A stretch of 59,352 nt of DNA from Spirochaetota bacterium (lineage in GTDB: Bacteria > Spirochaetota > Spirochaetia > Treponematales > UBA12059), in assembly GCA_029560805.1 (NCBI GenBank), contig JAKQKE010000189.1, forward strand, positions 1 through 59,352, written 5' to 3'. The position numbers and the translations under genes were made by a program. The notes below the pieces were generated by a model. The model made no database searches. It was not told the DNA's origin and worked only from the letters and a program-made list of their open reading frames with translations. Below are positions 46,115 to 54,019 of the stretch, piece by piece; position 1 is the first letter of the stretch, and each line of letters begins with the position of its first letter.

Positions 46115-47386
46115 TCAGTCGGCGAACAGCTTCCGCACGTCGAACGGCTCTGCTCCGGGAATGCGCACCAGCTCGGCGAGCGGGCCGATGACTCCCGCGA
46201 CGATGGCCTCGCGCCTCTCCGGTTCGAGCATGTGCAGATAGGCCACCGAATGCTGGTAGATCATCTGTAGGCTGTATACATCGCCATAGACCGGCACGAC
46301 CGACGACGGCACCGGTACGAGCTCGCCTGCGTGAGCGTAGCCCTTGCCCCTCGCCAGCCGCGAACAGAACCGGTACAGCTGCTTCAGGATCGAGGTCATG
46401 CGTATCGTCGGCTTGTACAGGCCCGGAAGGATCGCCATCGAGTCCTCCGCCCAGGCCAGGGCCGCGACGTCGAGACTGTTGGCGTAGCGGTCGTAGTCGG
46501 GCAGGCGCGAGTCGAGGTAGGCGGCGAAGGCGGCGTTTCCCGGGGTCGGCGAGGCGATACCATGGACCGATAGGGACGGACGAGCCGCGCCCTCGAGGGC
46601 ATCGTCGAGCCGCTCGGACAGCCATAGGGCAGCGACCGGCGCCAGGAGGCCCCCGAGGCTGTGTCCGGTGAAGCGGAGGCGGCTCGTCCCGTCGGCAGAC
46701 CCTGCCAGCCCGACGAGGGCGTCCGCGAGGCTGGTCCCGGCGCCGGGAAAACCCTGCCCCGGCGTCAGGGCGAGCCGCAGGCTCAGAGCGGTCGCCGTAC
46801 CCTCGGAGACGAGCGCCTCGTCGGGGGCTCCGCCGCTACCGGTGCGCGGCTCCCCGACAAAGACGGTCACGGCATTCCACGGCGTCTGGCCGTCTATCAT
46901 GAAGTCCTGGAACAGCCACTCGTAACCTGAAATAGGATTGGTACCCCTGAAGACGACCGTATAGTCGCCGGAGGCCGCGTCGCGGATAATAAAGACGAGG
47001 GCGTCGGTCGGATGGGTGAAGACGAGCGTGTCGGGGCTATGCGCGGCCGGGCCCCATACCAGTTCCTGGCCCGGTAGGAAGCCCGCCAGAAAAGCCGATA
47101 CCTCCGCGGCCGCCAGCTCCGGGTCGTCCAGCCAGAAACCGGCGTAGGAGGCGAAGGACAGCTCGACCATCAGCCTGTCGGTCTCGGACCAGGCGGCGAC
47201 GTCGGCCGCTACTGCTTCAGCGGCGCCCCGACCGGCCTCCGCGGCGACCTGCCCAGCGTCGGCGGCTATCGGCTCGGGCGGCGGGGGTTCGCGATCCGGC
47301 GAGGAGGCGCAAGAGCCGAGAACCAGGGCGGCGGCGAGAGTCGCGAAGCTCCAGGTGGTTCGTACATAGCGGTGTCGCTGCATCAT
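46115..47386 (-). CDS. Class 3 lipase-like lipoprotein
   Basis: This 423-residue protein has a lipoprotein signal (LGSC, Cys26) and an alpha/beta-hydrolase domain of the lipase class 3 type. It shows YTVVFRGTNP, the nucleophile elbow GHSLGG near residue 240, and ASPTPGNAAFAAYLD, where the catalytic Asp is expected. A C-terminal HSVAYLHML could supply the His. It would hydrolyse lipids at the envelope surface. GAGAGG lies directly before the ATG. The stop seems premature: see the displaced tail at 45955-46114. It is downstream of the oxidoreductase terminator. Confidence 0.82.
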   Translation of the reverse strand: MMQRHRYVRTTWSFATLAAALVLGSCASSPDREPPPPEPIAADAGQVAAEAGRGAAEAVAADVAAWSETDRLMVELSFASYAGFWLDDPELAAAEVSAFLAGFLPGQELVWGPAAHSPDTLVFTHPTDALVFIIRDAASGDYTVVFRGTNPISGYEWLFQDFMIDGQTPWNAVTVFVGEPRTGSGGAPDEALVSEGTATALSLRLALTPGQGFPGAGTSLADALVGLAGSADGTSRLRFTGHSLGGLLAPVAALWLSERLDDALEGAARPSLSVHGIASPTPGNAAFAAYLDSRLPDYDRYANSLDVAALAWAEDSMAILPGLYKPTIRMTSILKQLYRFCSRLARGKGYAHAGELVPVPSSVVPVYGDVYSLQMIYQHSVAYLHMLEPERREAIVAGVIGPLAELVRIPGAEPFDVRKLFAD

Positions 47387-47403
47387 GCCTCTCTATATAG
47401 CGC

Positions 47404-47432
47404 AAAAAAACCCCGAGGCCAGGCCTCGGGGT
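47404..47432 (-). terminator. Intrinsic terminator of the 2-oxoacid oxidoreductase genes
   Basis: A nine-base stem (47410-47418 with 47424-47432) has a five-base loop and is followed on the minus strand by seven T residues. It lies 23 bases after the end of the gamma subunit gene and just upstream of the lipase start. Confidence 0.92.
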
Positions 47433-47454
47433 CGTTCGGTTCAGGGTCGAGGCG

Positions 47455-47991
47455 TCAGCCGACGGCCTTCATACCTTCCTCGATCGCCTTGAGGTTCATC
47501 GGGATGAACTTCTGCTTCGACGGGCCGAAGAAGGACATGAGCACGGCCTCGAGCTTATCGAGCTTGACCGCGCCGGTCGCCTTCGACAAGGCGCCCATCA
47601 TCACCATGTTGGCGAACTTGACGTCGCCCAGCTTCTCGGCGATATCGTTGCACGGCACCTTGATGACGCGGGCGTCGGTCCGCTTGGTCTCGACCTTGAC
47701 CAGGCTCGAGTTGATGATCATCGTGCCGCCCTGTTTGAGGTTCGCCTCGCAGAGGGGCAGGGAATCCATGTTCATCACGATGGCGCTGTCGGGCCTCGTG
47801 ACGAGCGGGCTGGCGATCTCCTCGGTGGAGACGATAACGCTGGCGCGGGCGATGCCGCCGCGCTTCTCGGCGCCGTAGAACGGGAAGAAGGTGACCTCGA
47901 GGTCCTCCTTCATGCCGCAGTATACCCACAGCTGCCCCATCGATATCACGCCCTGGCCGCCGAAGCCGGCCATGAAAGTCTTCTCGGTCAT
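47455..47991 (-). CDS. 2-oxoacid:ferredoxin oxidoreductase, gamma subunit
   Basis: This 178-residue gamma subunit of the pyruvate/2-oxoacid ferredoxin oxidoreductase family begins with MAGFGGQGVISMGQLW, the hallmark glycine-rich motif. YGAEKRGGIARASVIVS follows. It is the last of four subunit genes and overlaps the beta subunit by four bases. The complex oxidatively decarboxylates a 2-oxo acid to an acyl-CoA, reducing ferredoxin. With ptb and buk in the same operon, a branched-chain 2-oxo acid is the likely substrate. Confidence 0.88.
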   Translation of the reverse strand: MTEKTFMAGFGGQGVISMGQLWVYCGMKEDLEVTFFPFYGAEKRGGIARASVIVSTEEIASPLVTRPDSAIVMNMDSLPLCEANLKQGGTMIINSSLVKVETKRTDARVIKVPCNDIAEKLGDVKFANMVMMGALSKATGAVKLDKLEAVLMSFFGPSKQKFIPMNLKAIEEGMKAVG

Positions 47992-48758
47992 TTACCGGCC
48001 TCCTTGCCCGCGCCCGCCAGTTCGTTCTTGACCTCGCCGAGCGCGTAGAACGGCATCATCGCGCTCTCCACCCAGCCGACGCTGTCGACGGGGTCCATCG
48101 CCCAGTTGGTAGGGCACTGCGACAGGATCTCGACCATGCTCGAGCCCTCGCCGCGCATCTGGGCCTCGAAGGCCTTCTTGATGTACTGCTTGGTCTTGCG
48201 CACGTTGGCGGCGTTGTTCACGGCGCCGCGGGCCAGGTACTTGGTACCGCCGAGGGTGGCGAGCATCTCGAGCACGCGGATAGGGTAGCCCATGCCGGCC
48301 TCGACCGGGTCGCGGCCGTAGGGCGCGGTGGTGGCCTTCTGGCCGACGAGGGTGGTCGGGGCCATCTGGCCGCCGGTCATGCCGTAGATGGCGTTGTTCA
48401 CGAAGATGGTCGTGAACTTCTCGCCGCGGTTGGCGGCGTGCACGGCCTCGGCGGTACCGATGGCGGCCAGGTCGCCGTCGCCCTGGTAACAGATGACCAG
48501 GTGGTCGGGCAACATGCGCTTGACGGCGGTGGCGCCGGCCGGCGTGCGGCCGTGCGGCACCTGCACCGAGTCGAAGTCGAAGTACAGGCTCGCCCAGATA
48601 GAGCAACCGACCGGGTTCAGGATGATCGACTTCTCCTGCATGCCCATCTCGTCGATGACCTCGGTTATCAGGCGGTGAATGACGCCGTGGCCGCAGCCGG
48701 GGCAGTACTTGGTCTGGACCGGCTTGAGGCTCTTGGGATGTCCGTATACGAGTTCCAC
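47988..48758 (-). CDS. 2-oxoacid:ferredoxin oxidoreductase, beta subunit (TPP-binding)
   Basis: This 256-residue beta subunit carries the CPGCGHG motif, a thiamine-pyrophosphate site (GDGDLAAIG ... VNNAIYGMTGGQ), and conserved VGCSIWASLYFDFD. It holds the cofactor that decarboxylates the 2-oxo acid. Its start lies ten bases after the alpha subunit stop. Its four-base overlap with the gamma gene supports equal synthesis. Substrate choice between 2-oxoisovalerate and 2-oxoglutarate cannot be fixed from sequence here. Confidence 0.9.
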   Translation of the reverse strand: MELVYGHPKSLKPVQTKYCPGCGHGVIHRLITEVIDEMGMQEKSIILNPVGCSIWASLYFDFDSVQVPHGRTPAGATAVKRMLPDHLVICYQGDGDLAAIGTAEAVHAANRGEKFTTIFVNNAIYGMTGGQMAPTTLVGQKATTAPYGRDPVEAGMGYPIRVLEMLATLGGTKYLARGAVNNAANVRKTKQYIKKAFEAQMRGEGSSMVEILSQCPTNWAMDPVDSVGWVESAMMPFYALGEVKNELAGAGKEAGK

Positions 48759-48768
48759 GCTCGCCCCC

Positions 48769-49827
48769 TTACTTCTTCAGGATCCGGCGGATTTCGGCGA
48801 GTACGTCCTCTTCCGTCGGGATCATGCCGCCGCAGCGGCCGTAGAACGAAACTTCGCTCTTACCGTGCGTATACAGGCGCACGTCCTCCACCATCTGCCC
48901 CATGCTCATCTCGACGACCAGGAAGCGCTTGCCGGCCAGCGCGCCGAAGCGCTGCTCCGGGAACGGCCACAGCGTTATCGGCCGGAGGAGGCCGACCTTG
49001 AGTCCGAGCTTCCTGGCCATCTGCATCGCGCCCAGGCAGACGCGGGCCGAGGTACCGTAGGCGCTCAGGATGAGGTCCGCGTCCTCGAGGTTCTGCTCTT
49101 CCCAGCGCACGACGGTCTTCTTGATCTCGTCGTAGCGCGCGTAGCGCACGTGCAGGGCCTTCTCGAAATTCTCGGGGACCAGCTGGGTCGAGTCGACGTG
49201 GTTGAGCTCCGTTCGTTTGCCCTTGTTGCCGACGGCCCAGGGCTTAGGCTTGCGCGTCGCCGGGTCCTTGGCCTCGGGCAGCGTGACGCCCTCCATCATC
49301 TGGCCTATCATGCCGTCGGCCAGGATCATCGCGGGCATGCGCCACTCGTCGGCCAGGTCGAAGGCCTCGAAGGTCAGGTCGGCCGCCTCCTGGACGCTCT
49401 TGGGCGCCAGCACGATGTGGTGGTAGTCTCCGTGGCCGCCGCCGCGGGTCGACTGAAAGTAGTCGCCCTGGGCCGGCGAGATGCCGCCGAGGCCGGGGCC
49501 GGAGCGCGCCACGTTGACGATGACCATCGGTACATCGGCGCCGCAGGCGTAGGAGATGCCCTCCTGCTTGAGCGACACGCCGGGGCTCGACGAGCTGGTC
49601 ATTGCGCGGGCGCCGGTCGCGGCGGCCCCGTAGACCATGTTGATCGCGGAGACCTCGCTCTCGGCCTGTATGAACACGCGTTTGTGGTCGATCATGTGCT
49701 TGGCCATGTACGCGGTCAGTTCGTTCTGCGGGGTGATGGGGTAGCCGAAGTACGCGTCGCATCCAGCGCGGACGGCGGCCTCGCCCATAGCCTCGTTGCC
49801 TTTCATCAGGCGCTTCTCTGCAGCCAT
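48769..49827 (-). CDS. 2-oxoacid:ferredoxin oxidoreductase, alpha subunit (VOR-like)
   Basis: This 352-residue alpha subunit begins with LMKGNEAMGEAAVRAGCDAYFGYPITPQNE, typical of VorB/KorA proteins. TSSSSPGVSLKQEGISYA and GDYFQSTRGGGHGDY follow. The four-gene order ferredoxin, alpha, beta, gamma on the minus strand matches VOR/KOR complexes. Linkage to phosphotransbutyrylase and butyrate kinase points to 2-oxoisovalerate-type substrates. Spirochaeta species are known to ferment valine, leucine and isoleucine to branched fatty acids. Confidence 0.9.
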   Translation of the reverse strand: MAAEKRLMKGNEAMGEAAVRAGCDAYFGYPITPQNELTAYMAKHMIDHKRVFIQAESEVSAINMVYGAAATGARAMTSSSSPGVSLKQEGISYACGADVPMVIVNVARSGPGLGGISPAQGDYFQSTRGGGHGDYHHIVLAPKSVQEAADLTFEAFDLADEWRMPAMILADGMIGQMMEGVTLPEAKDPATRKPKPWAVGNKGKRTELNHVDSTQLVPENFEKALHVRYARYDEIKKTVVRWEEQNLEDADLILSAYGTSARVCLGAMQMARKLGLKVGLLRPITLWPFPEQRFGALAGKRFLVVEMSMGQMVEDVRLYTHGKSEVSFYGRCGGMIPTEEDVLAEIRRILKK

Positions 49828-49839
49828 GCCGGACCCTCC

Positions 49840-50055
49840 TTATAGCTTATAGACGCTGATCGCCACGTCCGGGCAGACCGCGTAGCAATTACCGCAGGCT
49901 ATGCACTTCTCGGGCGCTACGGCCGTGGACGGATAGTATCCCCACGAATTGGGCTCCGTATCGGCCGCGAGCACCTTGACCGGGCAGGCGCGGACGCAGA
50001 GCAGGCAGCCCTTGCATCGTTCCCGATCGATCTCGGGTTTTCCTTTAGTAGCCAT
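49840..50055 (-). CDS. 2-oxoacid:ferredoxin oxidoreductase, ferredoxin-like delta subunit
   Basis: This 71-residue protein has two [4Fe-4S] motifs, CKGCLLCVRACP and CIACGNCYAVCP, carrying electrons from the beta subunit to external ferredoxin. ATG 50055 follows AAGGAG with good spacing; a longer in-frame ATG at 50127 lacks a ribosome-binding site. It is the first of the four subunit genes and lies 87 bases after ptb. Confidence 0.92.
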   Translation of the reverse strand: MATKGKPEIDRERCKGCLLCVRACPVKVLAADTEPNSWGYYPSTAVAPEKCIACGNCYAVCPDVAISVYKL

Positions 50056-50142
50056 GGCGACTCCTTGTCGTACTTCCCGTACGCGTAGAATGGTATCGGG
50101 GACCGCGCGGCCCCCGGCGATTGCCAAATGCGTTCCTCGCGG

Positions 50143-51039
50143 CTAGCCGGCGAGCGCCGCCAGGGCTATGCTCGCCAGCTTCGTCTCCCGGCTGTCGGCC
50201 CGGCTCGTCAGCACGATCGGCTTGGCCGCCCCGGCGACGATTCCCGCCCCCTTAGCGCCGCCCAGGTCCAGCAACGCCTTGTACAGCACGTTGCCCGCCT
50301 CGATGTCCGGCACGACCAATACGTCAGCGTCGCCGGCCACGTCGGAGACGATCTTCTTGATGCGGGCGCTCTCGGCGCTGATCGCGTTGTCCAGCGCCAG
50401 CGGCCCGTCGACGACGCAGCCCTTCACCTGTCCGCGCCGGTTCATCTGCGTGATCAGGGCGGCGTCGGCCGTGCACGGCATTTTCTCCGGGTTGACCTTC
50501 TCCACCGCCGCCAGCATGGCCACCTTCGGTAGCTCCACGCCGATCGAGCGGGACACGGCCACCGCGTTCGCGACGATGTCGAGCTTACCCTGCAGGTCGG
50601 GCGCTATATTGATCGCCGCGTCGGTGACGATGAACAGCTTGTGGTAATGCGGCGACTCGATCACCGCCACGTGGCTCGTCAGGCGGCCGGCGTTCAGACC
50701 GACCTCCTTGTTGAGCGCGGCCTTGAGCAGGATCGACGTATCCAAGACGCCCTTCATGAGCACGTCGGCCTCGCCCGAGCGCACGAGTGCCACGGCCGCC
50801 GCCGCCGCCCTGGCGTAATCCTTCTCCTCGATCAGGCGCAGGCCCGAGAGGTCGGCCCCGAGCTCGGCCGCGATGGAGCGAATCGCCTCGAGGTCGCCTA
50901 TCAGCACGGGCTCGGCAATGCCCGCCGCCCTGGCGTCGAGCGCTGCCTCGAGCGCCGAGGCTTCCTGGGCGGCCGCCACGGCTATCCGCTTGCGGCCGGC
51001 GGCCCGCGCCGCGGCCAGTATATCGGCTATCGTCTTCAT
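50143..51039 (-). CDS. ptb: Phosphate butyryltransferase
   Basis: This 298-residue enzyme converts butyryl- or branched acyl-CoA and phosphate to the acyl phosphate. The Pta/Ptb fold is evident in DVLMKGVLDTS, the ITDAAINIAPDL-like VTDAAINIAPDL, and VEKVNPEKMPCTADA. DVLVVPDIEAGNVLYKAL is also characteristic. It starts at ATG 51039, adjacent to the buk stop, and is followed by the oxidoreductase subunits. It supplies the substrate of Buk. Confidence 0.92.
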   Translation of the reverse strand: MKTIADILAAARAAGRKRIAVAAAQEASALEAALDARAAGIAEPVLIGDLEAIRSIAAELGADLSGLRLIEEKDYARAAAAAVALVRSGEADVLMKGVLDTSILLKAALNKEVGLNAGRLTSHVAVIESPHYHKLFIVTDAAINIAPDLQGKLDIVANAVAVSRSIGVELPKVAMLAAVEKVNPEKMPCTADAALITQMNRRGQVKGCVVDGPLALDNAISAESARIKKIVSDVAGDADVLVVPDIEAGNVLYKALLDLGGAKGAGIVAGAAKPIVLTSRADSRETKLASIALAALAG

Positions 51040-51040
51040 G

Positions 51041-52105
51041 TTACCTGTACTCCATCGCCTCGCCGGCCAGCCCTCGGGCGCCGGCAGCGGCCAAGGCCTC
51101 GAGCTCGCCCTCGCCCGGGTAGGCGGTCACCGGGGCTATCCAGCCGGTCATCCTCGATAGGCCGTCGCGCACCGCCTGACCGTAGGCTATGCCGCCGGTC
51201 AGCACGATGCCGTCTATTGTTCCGTCGGCCGCGGCGGCGAGCGCCCCGATAGCCTTGCCGACATTGTAGACGAACGCGTCGTAGACGAGCTTGGCTTCGG
51301 CGTCGCCCTCGGCTACCTTGGCCTCGAGCACGCGCATGTCGTTCGTAGCGGCCAGGCTGACCATGCCGCCCTGGCCGTTGATCATCTTCATCACCTGCGG
51401 CAGGGTGTACTCCCCGGAGAAGCACAGCTTGGCCAGGGCGCCAGCCGGCAGGGTGCCCGCCCGCTCGGGGCTGAACGGACCTTCGCCGTTGAGCGCGTTA
51501 TTCACGTCGACGACGCGGCCCTTCCGGTGCAGGCCGACCGAGACGCCGCCGCCCATGTGCGCGACGATCAGGTTCACCTCGTCGTAGCGCTTACCGCGCT
51601 CGGTAGCCCAGCGGCGGGCCACGGCCTTCTGGTTGAGCGCGTGGAAGATGCTCTGCTTGCGGAACAGCCTATGCCCGTAGAGCCTGGCCAAGTCTGACAG
51701 CTCATCCACGACCACCGGGTCGGCGATGAACGCCGGTACGCCCAGCTCGCGGGCCAGCGCGTCCGCGATAAGCCCGCCGAGGTTCGAGGCGTGCTCGCCG
51801 TAGCGCCCCGACCGCAGATCGTCCTTCATCGTCTCGGAGACGGCGTAGACGCCTCCCGGGATCGGCCGTAGCAGCCCGCCGCGTCCGACCACGCACGCGA
51901 CGGTCCGAATATCGAAGCCGCGCTTCTCAAGGGCCGCCCGGATCGTCCGCTCCCGGAATTCGAACTGGTCAGCTATCGCGGGATAGCGGGCAATCTCCTC
52001 GGCGCTATGGGCCACGCTCTCGGTGAACGATTCGATGCCGTCCTCGAAAACGCCTATCTTCGTCGATGTCGATCCTGGATTTATGACGAGGATCCTCTGT
52101 GACAT
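51041..52105 (-). CDS. buk: Butyrate kinase (branched-chain fatty acid kinase)
   Basis: This 354-residue ASKHA-fold kinase makes ATP and the free acid from acyl phosphate. Its phosphate-binding start is VINPGSTSTKIGVFE; GRGGLLRPIPGG and AHMGGGVSVGLHRKGR are family hallmarks. It is the first gene of the operon. A good sigma70-type promoter lies at 52154-52182, and AAGGAG precedes the ATG. It probably accepts isobutyryl-, 2-methylbutyryl- and isovaleryl-phosphate, given the VOR genes downstream. Confidence 0.94.
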   Translation of the reverse strand: MSQRILVINPGSTSTKIGVFEDGIESFTESVAHSAEEIARYPAIADQFEFRERTIRAALEKRGFDIRTVACVVGRGGLLRPIPGGVYAVSETMKDDLRSGRYGEHASNLGGLIADALARELGVPAFIADPVVVDELSDLARLYGHRLFRKQSIFHALNQKAVARRWATERGKRYDEVNLIVAHMGGGVSVGLHRKGRVVDVNNALNGEGPFSPERAGTLPAGALAKLCFSGEYTLPQVMKMINGQGGMVSLAATNDMRVLEAKVAEGDAEAKLVYDAFVYNVGKAIGALAAAADGTIDGIVLTGGIAYGQAVRDGLSRMTGWIAPVTAYPGEGELEALAAAGARGLAGEAMEYR

Positions 52106-52153
52106 GCGAACTCCTTGGGGGTGAAACGAGAATAGTACTAAGCGTTGAAACGG

Positions 52154-52182
52154 AGTATACGCAATTGAGACGGTATACGCAA
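52154..52182 (-). promoter_or_regulatory. Promoter of the buk-ptb-oxidoreductase operon
   Basis: TTGCGT (52177-52182), a 17-base spacer and TATACT (52154-52159) lie on the minus strand. The ten-base unit GTATACGCAA occurs twice (52155-52164 and 52173-52182), exactly 18 bases apart. The repeats cover both promoter hexamers and could bind a regulator. Confidence 0.65.
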
Positions 52183-52202
52183 GTAAAAAACATAGATTGT
52201 AA

Positions 52203-52218
52203 CCATTTTTTAAAATGG
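52203..52218. repeat. AT-rich inverted repeat CCATTTT-TT-AAAATGG
   Basis: Seven-base arms around TT lie in the divergent buk/tdh gap, in the most AT-rich stretch nearby. It may be an operator or an activator (UP-like) element. Confidence 0.4.
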
Positions 52219-52264
52219 CATTTCATATTACGAAACAATGGTGACGATTATTGATAGAATCCTC

Positions 52265-52299
52265 TTCACCGACGCCTCGCGGAACGCTATACTGCGTTC
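52265..52299 (+). promoter_or_regulatory. Promoter and operator-like site of tdh
   Basis: TTCACC (52265-52270), a 17-base spacer and TATACT (52288-52293) lie 30 bases before the tdh start. The -10 is framed by a perfect inverted repeat, GAACGC (52282-52287) and GCGTTC (52294-52299), well placed for repression. Confidence 0.55.
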
Positions 52300-52322
52300 G
52301 TAGTTCTCTTTTGGAGGCAAGC

Positions 52323-53348
52323 ATGAAGGCTCTCGTCAAGAAATCGCCCGAGGTCGGGTTATGGCTGGAAGACGTCCCGATGCCCGAGGTAGGCGACAAC
52401 GATCTCCTCATCAAGGTCAAGAAGACCGCCATCTGCGGCACCGACGTCCACATCTATAAATGGGACGAATGGTCTCAGCGCACCATCAAGACGCCGATGA
52501 CCATCGGCCACGAATTCGTCGGCGAGATCGTCGAGATGGGCCGCGCGGTCCAGGGTTACAAGGTCGGAGAGCGCGTCTCGGCCGAGGGCCACATCGTCTG
52601 CGGCGTCTGTCGCGCCTGCCGGGCCGGCAAGCGCCACCTCTGCCCGAACACGCGCGGCATCGGCGTCAACCGCGACGGCTGCTTCGCCGAGTACGTCTCG
52701 GTTCCCGCCTCCAACGCCTGGCACGTCCACGACTCCATCCCCGACGACATAGCGGCCATCTTCGACCCCTACGGCAACGCCACCCACACCGCCCTGTCCT
52801 TCGACATGGTCGGCGAGGACGTGATCATCACCGGAGCCGGCCCGATAGGCTGCATGGCCGCCGCGATAGCGCGCCACGTCGGCGCCCGCAACGTTGTCGT
52901 CACCGACGTCAACGATTACCGCCTCGAGCTGGCCAAGCGACTCGGCGCCACGAGGGTCGTCAACGTCGCGCGCGACGACCTCCGCGCCGTGATGCGCGAG
53001 ATCGACATGGTCGGCGGCTTCGACGTCGGCCTCGAGATGTCCGGCTCGCCCCAGGCCTTCAAGCAGATGCTCGACAACATGTACAACGGCGGACGCGTCG
53101 CCATGCTCGGCCTCATGCCGAACGGCGCCGGCATCGACTGGGACAAGGTCATCTTCAAGGGCCTGTTCATCAAGGGCATCTACGGCCGCGAGATCTTCGA
53201 GACCTGGTACAAGATGCAGACGATGGTCCTCTCCGGCCTCGACATCGCCCCCGTCATCACCCACCGCTTCTCCTTCGACGATTTCCAGAAGGGCTTCGAT
53301 GCCATGCTCTCCGGCCAGTCCGGCAAGGTCATCCTGAGCCTCGACTGA
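52323..53348 (+). CDS. tdh: L-threonine 3-dehydrogenase
   Basis: This 341-residue zinc alcohol-dehydrogenase-family enzyme oxidises L-threonine with NAD to 2-amino-3-oxobutyrate. It has exactly the E. coli Tdh length and follows its sequence closely: [27 protein letters not shown], a structural-zinc Cys set ([15 protein letters not shown]), the [11 protein letters not shown] nucleotide site, and [24 protein letters not shown] 52323 follows GGAGG. No 2-amino-3-ketobutyrate ligase gene is adjacent. It is divergent from the buk operon, suggesting joint amino-acid catabolism. Confidence 0.95.
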   Translation: MKALVKKSPEVGLWLEDVPMPEVGDNDLLIKVKKTAICGTDVHIYKWDEWSQRTIKTPMTIGHEFVGEIVEMGRAVQGYKVGERVSAEGHIVCGVCRACRAGKRHLCPNTRGIGVNRDGCFAEYVSVPASNAWHVHDSIPDDIAAIFDPYGNATHTALSFDMVGEDVIITGAGPIGCMAAAIARHVGARNVVVTDVNDYRLELAKRLGATRVVNVARDDLRAVMREIDMVGGFDVGLEMSGSPQAFKQMLDNMYNGGRVAMLGLMPNGAGIDWDKVIFKGLFIKGIYGREIFETWYKMQTMVLSGLDIAPVITHRFSFDDFQKGFDAMLSGQSGKVILSLD

Positions 53349-53369
53349 TAGCCCTTCTAACCATGGGCG

Positions 53370-53393
53370 CGACCCCGCCGTATGGCGGGGTCG
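53370..53393. terminator. Stem-loop after tdh
   Basis: A ten-base perfect GC-rich stem with a GTAT loop starts 22 bases after the tdh stop. No T tract follows, so the terminator assignment is tentative. Confidence 0.55.
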
Positions 53394-53504
53394 GGCTATC
53401 CGCTCCAAGTCCTCGCCCGCGTCCCCGCTTCGCGCGGCCGCGGGTTCCGGGCTTTCCGCTCCTATCCCTCGCGCGTCGCGCACGGACGCGCGGCCACGGC
53501 CCGG

Positions 53505-53526
53505 CCCGTCCGCCTTGGCGGACGGG
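53505..53526. terminator. GC-rich hairpin downstream of the ABC/GntR cassette
   Basis: Ten-base arms (CCCGTCCGCC and GGCGGACGGG) have almost no loop. The hairpin lies 18 bases beyond the stop of the small membrane gene. It probably ends the minus-strand cassette, though there is no T tract. Confidence 0.45.
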
Positions 53527-53543
53527 AAGGTCACGGATGACGC

Positions 53544-53636
53544 CTAGCCCAGGAACGCTATGACCGCCACGGCCGCGACGATCGCGACCGCCGTCGCCGC
53601 GAGGAACGTAATCAGCACCTTATCGCTCGCCTTCAT
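53544..53636 (-). CDS. 30-residue single-pass membrane protein
   Basis: A 31-codon frame starts at ATG 53636, overlapping the stop of the GntR gene (ATGA), with AAAGGA upstream. It encodes a short charged head (MKASDK) and a hydrophobic helix of about 22 residues rich in Ala, Val and Ile, ending FLG. Codon use is GC3-rich like its neighbours. The overlap implies translational coupling with the regulator. It could modulate the ABC permease or the regulator at the membrane. The start, stop and hydrophobicity are seen directly; the role is inferred. Confidence 0.6.
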   Translation of the reverse strand: MKASDKVLITFLAATAVAIVAAVAVIAFLG

Positions 53637-54019
53637 GACCCTATCCTTTCGTCGTCGCCGCGCGCCTGGCGCGCGGCCCAATACCCGGCCAGGTCGTCGA
53701 GGCCGAGACCCAGCTCGTCCATGCCCTTCCAGAGGCGCGGCAGCTCCTCCTCGAGGAAGCGCCGCCGCCGCCCGCCGAGCGCGACGTCCCTGCCCCCGTC
53801 GGCGACGAAGTAGCCGGTTCCCCGCTCGCAGCGGGCGACGCCGTCGTCGGCGAGGGCCTGCAGGGCCCTCGCGGCGGTATTCGGATTGACGCCCAGCGAG
53901 GCCGCCAGCTCCCGCGCCGAGGGTAGCCGGGCTCCCGGACCCAGCCGTCCGGAGAGGACGTCCTCCGCCAGGAGCTCGGCGATCTGCGAAAAGATCGGGC
54001 GCTCGCTACTGAACCTCAT
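53633..54019 (-). CDS. GntR family regulator, YtrA type
   Basis: This 128-residue regulator has an N-terminal winged helix (IFSQIAELLAEDVLSGRLGPGARLPSARELAASLGVNPNTAARALQAL) and a short C-terminal helical tail, as in YtrA-type GntR proteins that control ABC operons. ATG 54019 has AGAAGGAAG upstream and overlaps the permease 3' end by 14 bases. It probably represses its own operon through the site upstream of the ATPase gene. Here the regulator comes third rather than first in the cassette. Confidence 0.88.
   Translation of the reverse strand: MRFSSERPIFSQIAELLAEDVLSGRLGPGARLPSARELAASLGVNPNTAARALQALADDGVARCERGTGYFVADGGRDVALGGRRRRFLEEELPRLWKGMDELGLGLDDLAGYWAARQARGDDERIGS

Noticed and set aside
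45798-46625. 275-codon minus-strand frame overlapping the lipase and PAS genes
   Set aside because: Its translation is Arg/Ser-rich. The convincing extension of the lipase lies in a different frame (45955-46114).
52359-53534. 391-codon frame antisense to tdh
   Set aside because: tdh is unmistakable over its full length. The antisense frame has only Asp/Gly/Val-rich low-complexity translation and no domain.
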